Position numbers and translations under genes: made by a program. The notes beneath the pieces are model-generated. The model was not told where the DNA came from and searched no databases. It saw only the letters and a list, made by a program, of their open reading frames with translations. This document shows positions 50,604 to 56,424 of a stretch of 56,424 nucleotides of DNA, in pieces; the stretch's first letter is position 1, and each line of letters opens with the position of its first letter. Origin of the DNA: Zoogloea sp. (GTDB taxonomy: Bacteria > Pseudomonadota > Gammaproteobacteria > Burkholderiales > Rhodocyclaceae); assembly GCF_028693495.1 (NCBI RefSeq), contig NZ_JAQUVG010000008.1, positions 1-56,424 on the forward strand, read 5' to 3'.

Positions 50604-51230
50604 CTAGCGGATCTGCAGGAGCCCCTCGTCGGCCAGTTTGCCGCCCACCAGCTTGATCAGTTCATCGACTACCTGGGCCGATGAGCGCGGATTGACCGAT
50701 TCGCTGACGGCAGACCAGATCGGCTTGCCTTCAGGCAGGCGATACAGGGAAGTTTCCACTACCACTGTGGTGTTTTCGACCGTGTAGGCCGGGGTGGTAT
50801 AGACGTAAGGATAGAAGCTGTAGAAGGGTCCATAGCGGGGACCAAAGCGCCGGAACATGGGGTCAGGCGCAAAGTGGGTCTGAGCGGGAACCCGTGTGAT
50901 GGATTTGTCCACCGAGACCAGCCGCGCAACCAGCGCCCCGTCGAAGCCTGCAGCCGTCAAGCGGGAGCGGACGGTCCCGGCTTCCAGTGTTGGGTTCAGT
51001 TCCAGGGTGTAGCTCGCGGTGGCGGAGCTTCCCGGCGGTAGGGACTGCACTACCCGGTTTTCAGCCATCCGACGCAGATTGTCGTCGTTCACTGCCACAA
51101 AGATGGCCAGCTTACGGGGCATTCCACCAGAATCCTGGGGGTCGCGCCAGGTGGACTTGATGCTCGAACTCGCACAGCCTGTAACGGTTAAAAGGCTGAT
51201 GGCCAGAATCAATACGCGGCTCGGTTTCAT
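50604..51230 (-). CDS. DUF4136-like lipoprotein
   Basis: 208-residue lipoprotein with lipobox LLTVTGC (Cys at about 19). The mature part SSIKSTWRDPQDSGGMPRKLAIFVAVNDDNLRRMAEN is typical of DUF4136-like envelope proteins, with a Pro/Tyr-rich middle (RRFGPRYGPFYSFYPYVYTTPAYTVENT) and VVVETSLYRLPEGKPIWSAVSESVNP near the end. Function unknown. Convergent to the peptide-binding protein, 30 bases from its stop. The stretch upstream (51231-51434) shows no gene. Confidence 0.8.
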   Translation of the reverse strand: MKPSRVLILAISLLTVTGCASSSIKSTWRDPQDSGGMPRKLAIFVAVNDDNLRRMAENRVVQSLPPGSSATASYTLELNPTLEAGTVRSRLTAAGFDGALVARLVSVDKSITRVPAQTHFAPDPMFRRFGPRYGPFYSFYPYVYTTPAYTVENTTVVVETSLYRLPEGKPIWSAVSESVNPRSSAQVVDELIKLVGGKLADEGLLQIR

Positions 51231-51434
51231 TGCGTCTCCCGCAGGGATGGAATCTTGTCTCTTCAGACCACAGCGGGAGAGGGGGATTCAATGAAAATGG
51301 GGTCGTCTCAGAAAACGGAAAATAAAGCACGCCAGTCCGGTTGTTACGGGACAACTCATCCTTGGTGTCTGGCAACGCCAGCCGGCTTTTCCGCCCGGTC
51401 GCCGCGGGACTGCGGGACAGGAAAGGAAAGGAGC

Positions 51435-51698
51435 TTAGCGTCGCTTGTAGCGACTGGGAACCGGTCCTCCAGCGTTGCTACCCTCCGGCTGGACCGCGGG
51501 TTTGCCGTAGAGCTTGAAGACCCGTTTGGCGTCCTGTTCTGCCCGCAGTTGGGTGCAAATGGCGGGATCATCGTCATGATCGCTGAAGTAGCCGTCGGCC
51601 TGAGCCTTCATGACGAGCTGGATGGCGGCATGTTCGGAGAGGTTGAAGCGTTCGAAAAGGAGGGTGGCAACTTCGTCCAGATGTTCTTCGTAGGTCAT
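51435..51698 (-). CDS. Small uncharacterised protein, acidic helical N-terminus and basic tail
   Basis: 87 residues. MTYEEHLDEVATLLFERFNLSEHAAIQLVMKAQADGYF forms two acidic amphipathic helices. SDHDDDPAICTQLRAEQDAKRVFKLYGK follows, then a Pro/Gly-rich, basic end VPSRYKRR. A competing open frame on the plus strand (51255-51785) has low-complexity, unconvincing content; the helix-turn-helix-like periodicity favours the minus-strand protein. I do not recognise the family. The 120 bases between it and the divergent MOSC gene may hold both promoters. Confidence 0.6.
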   Translation of the reverse strand: MTYEEHLDEVATLLFERFNLSEHAAIQLVMKAQADGYFSDHDDDPAICTQLRAEQDAKRVFKLYGKPAVQPEGSNAGGPVPSRYKRR

Positions 51699-51818
51699 GG
51701 CGGCGGGTCCGGTCGGACCTGTAGGCAGAAGGCCGTCATTCTACCCCTTACAGTACATTGCCCCGAGGGGGAGCGCGCAGGATAATCCTGCCTCCCGACA
51801 GTGATTCCAGAGAACGCC

Positions 51819-52619
51819 ATGTCTGCGCACACCCTCCGCTTGTCTGCCCTCTACCGCTATCCGGTCAAATCCATGCGCGGCCAGAGTCTTGAGCGGTCGC
51901 ATCTGACTCCCCTGGGCTTGGCTTTCGACCGTATGTGGATGGTGGCGGACCGCCATGGCCGGTTGGTGACGGGGCGGGAGTTTCCCGAACTCGTCAAGGT
52001 AACAGCCGAGCCGTCGGACCTAGGGGTGACCCTTGCGGCTCAAGGACGCGCGCCTTTGTTTGTGCCCAATACGGCATTTTCCGTGCCTCAGGATGCCACG
52101 GTCTGGAGCGATACCTTCCCTGCCTGGGGAGGAGCGGTAGAGGCCGACGCATGGATCTCCCGCTTTGCCGGTGTTTCCCTGCGTTTTTTGTGGGCTGGAG
52201 CTCAACCCACCCGGCGGCTCCAGACGGATCCTGAAGTACCCCTATCCTTTGCTGACGGGTATCCCCTGTTGCTGACTGGCCAAAGCTCCCTGGAGGATCT
52301 CGAATCCCGGGTGGGGCGTGCCCTGGGGATGGCCCGCTTCCGGCCCAATCTGGTGGTTTCAGGCGCAGAGGCCTTTGCGGAGGACCACTGGAAGCGGATC
52401 CGCATCGGTGACGCGACCTTTCGCATCGTCAAACCCTGCGAGCGATGCGTATTCACCACGGTTGATCCGGATGCAGGAAGCAAGGGTCTGGATCAGGAGC
52501 CCTTGCGTACCCTCGCCAAATATCGACGAACTCCCGCAGGTGTGATCTTTGGCCAGAACGTGATTGCCGAAGGCAGTGCCGAGTTGCGGCCGGGAATGGA
52601 AGTCGAAATTCTGGCGTAG
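51819..52619 (+). CDS. MOSC domain-containing protein (YcbX-like)
   Basis: 266-residue protein with an MOSC N-terminal beta-barrel domain (LSALYRYPVKSMRGQSLERS, about 8-27, and RMWMVADRHGRLVTGREFPELV) and a C-terminal MOSC domain with FRPNLVVSGAEAFAEDHWKRIRIGDATFRIVKPCERCVFTTVDP; the Cys in KPCERC is the conserved cofactor-linked residue of the family. Relatives (YcbX, mARC) reduce N-hydroxylated compounds with molybdenum cofactor. Start ATG 51819; GTG 51801 is also in frame. A hairpin terminator follows. Confidence 0.9.
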   Translation: MSAHTLRLSALYRYPVKSMRGQSLERSHLTPLGLAFDRMWMVADRHGRLVTGREFPELVKVTAEPSDLGVTLAAQGRAPLFVPNTAFSVPQDATVWSDTFPAWGGAVEADAWISRFAGVSLRFLWAGAQPTRRLQTDPEVPLSFADGYPLLLTGQSSLEDLESRVGRALGMARFRPNLVVSGAEAFAEDHWKRIRIGDATFRIVKPCERCVFTTVDPDAGSKGLDQEPLRTLAKYRRTPAGVIFGQNVIAEGSAELRPGMEVEILA

Positions 52620-52641
52620 TTCTTTCCGCCTGCCCATGAAA

Positions 52642-52669
52642 AACGCCGCGGCTGCAACCCCGCGGCGTT
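52642..52669. terminator. Bidirectional hairpin between MOSC gene and ettA
   Basis: A 10-base stem AACGCCGCGG / CCGCGGCGTT with an 8-base loop separates the convergent stops at 52619 and 52689. It is GC-strong, with a short A run on the left and TT only on the right. Confidence 0.7.
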
Positions 52670-52688
52670 CTGGGATCCCTGGCTGGGA

Positions 52689-54353
52689 TCAGCGGCTGAT
52701 CGGCTTGTAGCGGATGCGCTTGGGTTTGGCGCCTTCTTCACCCAGGCGTTTTTTCTTGTCTTCTTCGTATTCCTGGTAGTTGCCAGCGAAGAAGGTCCAC
52801 TGGCTGTCGCCTTCGGCGGCCAGGATGTGGGTACAGATCCGGTCCAGGAACCAGCGGTCGTGGGAGATGATCAGCGCGCAGCCGGCAAATTCCAGCAGCG
52901 CGTCCTCCAGGGCGCGCAGGGTTTCCACGTCAAGGTCGTTGGACGGTTCATCGAGGAGTAGCACGTTGCCGCCGTCCATCAGGGTCTTGGCCAGATGCAG
53001 GCGCCCGCGCTCGCCACCCGACAGGTTGCCCACCAGCTTCTGCTGATCGCCACCCTTGAAGTTGAAGCGGCCGATATAGGCGCGGCTGGGCATTTCGAAT
53101 TTGCCGATGGTGAGGATGTCAGCGCCGCCGGCCAGCTCGTCAAACACGGTCTTGCTGCCGTCGAGGCAGTCACGGGACTGGTCCACGTAGGCGATCTTGA
53201 CCGTTGGACCGATCACCACATCGCCGGAGTCGGGCGTGTCCTGGCCGGTGATCATCTTGAACAGGGTGGATTTACCGGCGCCGTTGGGACCGATGATGCC
53301 GACGATGGCACCGGCAGGGATGCTGAAATTCACCTTGTCCATCAGCAGCTTGTCGCCAAAGCCCTTGGATACGTCGGTGAACTCGATGACCTTGTCGCCC
53401 AGGCGCTCGCCCACGGGGATGAAGATCTCCTGGGTTTCGTTGCGCTTCTGGTATTCCACCGAGGACATCTCCTCGTAGCGGGACAGGCGGGCCTTGCTCT
53501 TGGCCTGGCGTGCCTTGGGGTTGGAACGTACCCACTCCAGCTCCTGCTTCATGGCCTTGATGCGGGCCCCTTCCTGCTTGGACTCCTGCTCCAGGCGGGC
53601 TTCCTTTTGCTCCAGCCAGCTGGAGTAGTTGCCCTTCCAGGGAATGCCGTGACCGCGGTCGAGTTCGAGGATCCACTCGGCGGCGTTGTCGAGGAAGTAA
53701 CGGTCGTGGGTGACGGCCACCACGGTGCCCGGGAAACGCACCAGGAACTGTTCCAGCCACTCGACGGATTCCGCGTCCAGGTGGTTGGTGGGTTCGTCCA
53801 GCAGCAGCATGTCGGGGCGCGACAGCAGCAGCTTGCACAGGGCGACGCGGCGCTTTTCACCGCCGGACAGGGGGCCGATTCTGGCGTCCCAGGGCGGCAG
53901 GCGCAGGGCGTCGGCAGCAATTTCAAGCTGGGTTTCCACGTCGGCGCCGCTGGTGGCGATGATGTTTTCGTATTTGGCCTGCAGTTCGGCCAGCTTGTCG
54001 AAGTCGGCATCGGGCTCGGCGTAGGCTGCGTACACCTCTTCGAGCTTCTGTTTGGCCTGCATCACTTCGCCGAGACCGGATTCCACTTCTTCGCGCACGG
54101 TCTTTTCGGCGTCGAGCTGCGGCTCCTGGGGCAGGTAGCCGATGGACATGTTGGGCTGCCATTGCACTTCGCCGTCGTATTCCTTGTCGGCGCCGGCCAT
54201 GATGCGCAGCACGGTGGATTTGCCCGAGCCGTTGAGGCCGAGCAGGCCGATCTTGGCGCCGGGGAAGAAGGACAGGGAGATGTCCTTGATGATCTGCCGC
54301 TTGGGCGGGACGACCTTGCTCACGCGGAGCATGGACATGACGTATTGGGCCAT
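52689..54353 (-). CDS. ettA: Energy-dependent translational throttle protein EttA
   Basis: 554-residue ABC-F protein that binds the ribosomal E site and gates the first elongation step according to the ATP/ADP ratio. Two ABC domains without membrane parts: GLNGSGKST (about 38) with LSGGEKRRVALCKLL (about 162), and GPNGAGKST (about 360) with LSGGERGRLHLAKTL (about 449). The arm between them contains KQELEWVRSNPKARQAKSKA and RLSRYEEMS, the P-site-tRNA interaction region. The start MAQYVMSMLRVSKVVPPKRQ (ATG 54353) is the family start; the frame is open 21 bases further, giving an unlikely leader. Length as in E. coli. Confidence 0.96.
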   Translation of the reverse strand: MAQYVMSMLRVSKVVPPKRQIIKDISLSFFPGAKIGLLGLNGSGKSTVLRIMAGADKEYDGEVQWQPNMSIGYLPQEPQLDAEKTVREEVESGLGEVMQAKQKLEEVYAAYAEPDADFDKLAELQAKYENIIATSGADVETQLEIAADALRLPPWDARIGPLSGGEKRRVALCKLLLSRPDMLLLDEPTNHLDAESVEWLEQFLVRFPGTVVAVTHDRYFLDNAAEWILELDRGHGIPWKGNYSSWLEQKEARLEQESKQEGARIKAMKQELEWVRSNPKARQAKSKARLSRYEEMSSVEYQKRNETQEIFIPVGERLGDKVIEFTDVSKGFGDKLLMDKVNFSIPAGAIVGIIGPNGAGKSTLFKMITGQDTPDSGDVVIGPTVKIAYVDQSRDCLDGSKTVFDELAGGADILTIGKFEMPSRAYIGRFNFKGGDQQKLVGNLSGGERGRLHLAKTLMDGGNVLLLDEPSNDLDVETLRALEDALLEFAGCALIISHDRWFLDRICTHILAAEGDSQWTFFAGNYQEYEEDKKKRLGEEGAKPKRIRYKPISR

Positions 54354-54440
54354 GGGAAGTATCCAGTAACGCAAAAAACCAAAGGCGAGACTTTACCCGA
54401 GTTGCCCGTCCCCGCGGCACTCCTGGTGCCAAATGCCTGT

Positions 54441-55208
54441 TCAGTGACTGCCGAGCAGGTCGCGGAGGATTTCGTCCTGCTCTTCCTGGGACAGGAAATA
54501 GGCATAGAGGGAGCGGGCCCGACTGCTGGCGCATCCGCCGAGGAGCGCGATCTGCTCGTCCATGTGCTTCAGGTCCAGGTGGAGCAGGATGGCAGGAGCT
54601 CCCTTGACCCGGGGGCAGGCCTTTTCCCTGCCGGCTTCCGTGAAGCCCAGCATCCGCTTGTAGAAGCGGGCGTGACGGGGATGGACCTCGATCACGGCAT
54701 CGGTCATCCCGTGGATCAGGCGGGCATGGATGTAGATCAGGTGGAAAAGGGCGCCCAGGACTTCCTTGGGATTGTGCTGGGTGTCCACGGCAAGCTTGGT
54801 GATCTCGCACAAACGCGTTCCCGGTTGGCGCAGAAACCGCAACTCATGGGCGTAGAGGGTGTCGGCCAGCAGCCCGTCTTCCCCGTCCAGACGCAGCGTG
54901 ACAGTGCCAAAGACCTCGGCTTCGCTGGAGGCCACCAGGGTGATGCAGTCCGGATGGGATTCAATCAGGCCGCAGTCGCCCGGGTGTATGCCACGCCAGG
55001 CATAGCGCCGTTCGATCAGCAACCGGACCGCATGCCCATGGTTGTCCGGGTCCGCGCAATGAATGGCATAGGACGAAGACTGGATGGAAGCGAAAAGTCG
55101 ATCATCCGGCAGGATGTCTGGCGCAACGGGGGAGCGAGAACCTTGAGCAGTGGGCATTGAACGCTCGTACGCAGGATCCTCTGCCAGGATGGGGGCTGAA
55201 GCGTGCAT
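54441..55208 (-). CDS. FeeM-like N-acyl amino acid synthase / acyltransferase
   Basis: 255-residue GNAT-fold protein resembling FeeM and the related acyltransferases of exosortase-bearing bacteria. Seen: YAIHCADPDNHGHAVRLLIERRYAWRG (about 48-74), IESHPDCITLVASSEAEVFGTVTLRLD (about 81-107), LCEITKLAVDTQHNPKEVLGALFHLIYIHARL (about 132-163) and VIEVHPRHARFYKRMLGF (about 172-189). FeeM condenses long-chain acyl-ACP with an amino acid; the product here is unknown. Start MHASAPILAEDP (ATG 55208); the frame is open to a GTG at 55265 with a Lys/Phe-rich N-terminus. A 107-base AT-rich region separates it from the ABC gene. Confidence 0.8.
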   Translation of the reverse strand: MHASAPILAEDPAYERSMPTAQGSRSPVAPDILPDDRLFASIQSSSYAIHCADPDNHGHAVRLLIERRYAWRGIHPGDCGLIESHPDCITLVASSEAEVFGTVTLRLDGEDGLLADTLYAHELRFLRQPGTRLCEITKLAVDTQHNPKEVLGALFHLIYIHARLIHGMTDAVIEVHPRHARFYKRMLGFTEAGREKACPRVKGAPAILLHLDLKHMDEQIALLGGCASSRARSLYAYFLSQEEQDEILRDLLGSH

Positions 55209-55315
55209 CAGTGCCAGGATTTTCCGTGTCGGAAAAAAAGTAAGAAAAGATGACTTTTTTAACACGTCAGTAGAGATTAAGTCATTAAGGTTGTATTGAT
55301 TTTTTGTAAATTAAA
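55209..55315 (-). promoter_or_regulatory. AT-rich intergenic region upstream of the FeeM-like gene
   Basis: Read on the minus strand, TTTACA and TAATGA are spaced 17 bases apart (around 55301 to 55273), a weak sigma-70-like pair. The stretch is the most AT-rich of the window and contains runs of T near 55235-55260. A terminator for the ABC gene could not be recognised. Confidence 0.35.
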
Positions 55316-56424
55316 TTATGTGACGAACTGCAGTCGTGCCAGATGCGCATACACACCATTGGATGCCATCAGGGTTTCGTGGTTGCCTTGCTCCACGACT
55401 CGCCCCGACTCCATCACCACGATCCGGTCTGCCTTCTGAACGGTGGCAAGACGATGGGCGATCACCAGGGTTGTCCTGTCTCGCATGAGTCCCTCCAGTG
55501 CCCGCTGGACCATACCCTCACTTTCGGCATCCAGGGCTGACGTCGCCTCATCCAGCAACAATATGGGCCGGTCGGCGAGGAGTGCGCGGGCAATTGCAAT
55601 GCGCTGACGCTGGCCCCCTGAGAGGCGCACCCCCCTTTCTCCCAGATCGGTGTCGTAGCCCTCGGGCAGGCCACGAATGAACTCGTCGGCAAAAGCTGCC
55701 CGGCAAGCGCCCTGCACCTCTGCCAGGCTCGCCTCGGGCCGGCCGTAGCGCACGTTCTCCAGCACGCTGGCCGCAAAGATCACCGCATCCTGGGACACCA
55801 GGGCAATGTGCTGACGCAGGGCCAGGGGATCCGTGTTCCCCAGTGCCACGCCATCCATCCGGATGGTGCCCTGATCCGGATCGTAGAATCGCAACAGCAG
55901 CTGAAAAACCGTGCTCTTGCCTGAGCCTGATGGGCCGACCAGGGCGACGGTTTCTCCTGGGCAGACGTGCAGGCTGAAATTCTCCAGGGCGGGGGTATCC
56001 GGGCGGCTGGGGTAATGGAAGACCACGTCCGTCAAGCTCAGCTCACCCCGCGCAGGATGCGGAAGGGGCTGGGGCTCAGGGTGGGGGCGCACTGCCGGCT
56101 GGGCTGAAAGGATTTCCATCAGCCTTTCGGTGGCGCCCGCTGCCCGCTGCAGGTCCCCCCAGACTTCTGACAGGGCCCCGACACTGCCTGCGACAATCGC
56201 CGCGTAGAACACGAAGGCGGATAATTCCCCGGCGCTCAGGCGGCCGGCCAGCACGTCATGTCCTCCGATCCACAGGATGAAGGCGATGGCGCCGAACACA
56301 GCACCATGACGGCGGCCACCAGCCGGGCCCGGTTGGCCACCCGCTCCTGGGCGGTGGCAAAACTGTCTTCCACCAGCCGGGCGAATTCATCCCGATCCAG
56401 GCCCTCATGGCCATAGGCCTGGAC
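55316..56424 (-). pseudogene. MsbA-type ABC exporter (fused membrane and ATPase domains), frameshifted and cut by window edge
   Basis: The 3' part of an exporter of lipids, drugs or peptides. The intact downstream frame (stop at 55316, to 56299, 327 residues) carries the last two membrane helices ([18 protein letters not shown] and [17 protein letters not shown]), Walker [15 protein letters not shown], signature [16 protein letters not shown], Walker [14 protein letters not shown] and H-loop VIAHRL. Upstream, from 56424 to about 56300, the same protein continues in another frame ([20 protein letters not shown], then [11 protein letters not shown]). The two frames meet in GTGCTGTGTTCGGC, where one missing base would restore continuity (CTG GTG TTC). 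In the upstream frame a stop follows about 20 codons after the join. It is either a true pseudogene or a sequencing error; the ATPase half itself looks undamaged. Confidence 0.8.

Noticed and set aside
52995..55160. A 721-codon open frame on the plus strand opposite ettA
   Set aside because: It is the antisense shadow of ettA and the FeeM-like gene. The predicted protein is rich in His, Leu, Gly and Val repeats without domain logic, and both minus-strand proteins have complete family motifs.
54441..55208. A LuxI-type homoserine lactone synthase
   Set aside because: The size and fold class are comparable, but the typical Arg/Asp/Glu signature of LuxI is absent and no LuxR gene is adjacent; FeeM-like is a better fit.
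1..56424. CRISPR arrays, insertion sequences or prophage genes
   Set aside because: No regularly spaced direct repeats, transposases, terminal inverted repeats, integrases or phage structural genes were recognised.

Overview
The window reads as a chromosomal segment of a Gram-negative betaproteobacterium, most likely a member of the Rhodocyclales (Dechloromonas/Azonexus/Azospira-like). The reasons are the moderately high GC content, betaproteobacterial versions of housekeeping genes (rnr-rlmB, argD-argF-argG, a CobD/CbiB-like protein, hup-tRNA-Val-tRNA-Asp-ppiD), and a complete core of the exosortase A (XrtA) exopolysaccharide locus as found in floc- and biofilm-forming betaproteobacteria. 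The taxonomic placement is inference; no rRNA gene is present.

Layout. (1) 1-3132: the RNA-processing pair rnr (5' end cut by the window) and rlmB. (2) 3184-6076: an envelope module of a LolA-like periplasmic protein, divergent from an ABC ATPase and an outer-membrane beta-barrel protein, with no FtsX-type permease gene beside them. (3) 6223-30880: an almost gapless plus-strand operon for polysaccharide synthesis and export. In order: outer-membrane export lipoprotein, chain-length determinant, tyrosine kinase with a (Tyr-Gly)8 tail, TIGR03016 outer-membrane protein, AAA ATPase, deacetylase, FemAB-like protein, two glycosyltransferases, amidotransferase, two glycosyltransferases, CapK-like ligase, O-antigen-ligase-like protein, exosortase A fused to EpsI, then accessory glycosyltransferases, an AAC(3)-fold acyltransferase and an alpha/alpha-toroid protein. 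(4) 31064-34563: a visibly more AT-rich cassette of a Wzx-type flippase and two GT2 glycosyltransferases. (5) 34604-35317: a minus-strand secreted TPR protein closing the locus.

(6) 35637-41671: arginine biosynthesis (argD, argF, argG) and small housekeeping genes (DUF2788, ppnP, yajQ, a YjfB-like gene with a clear terminator, a retropepsin-like protease, a Nudix hydrolase). (7) 41764-48310: a CobD-like membrane protein, thiolase, rpsT, HU, tRNA-Val, tRNA-Asp, a candidate structured small RNA, ppiD, and fabI on the opposite strand. (8) 48405-54353: a doubly anchored peptide-binding lipoprotein without transporter partners, a DUF4136-like lipoprotein, a small unknown protein, a MOSC protein and ettA. 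(9) 54441-56424: a FeeM-like N-acyl amino acid synthase and the 3' part of an MsbA-type ABC exporter that carries an apparent one-base frameshift.

How the genes fit together. The EPS operon supplies polymerisation control (Wzz-type protein, BY-kinase), export (Wza-type lipoprotein, beta-barrel), glycan assembly (about ten glycosyltransferases, flippase, ligase) and glycan modification (deacetylase, amidotransferase, FemAB, acyltransferase). No initiating phosphoglycosyltransferase, no PEP-CTERM substrate and no PrsK/PrsR regulators are visible here, so those parts must lie elsewhere. No CRISPR array, prophage, insertion sequence or integrase was seen. Function assignments rest on motif recognition by eye, without database searches.
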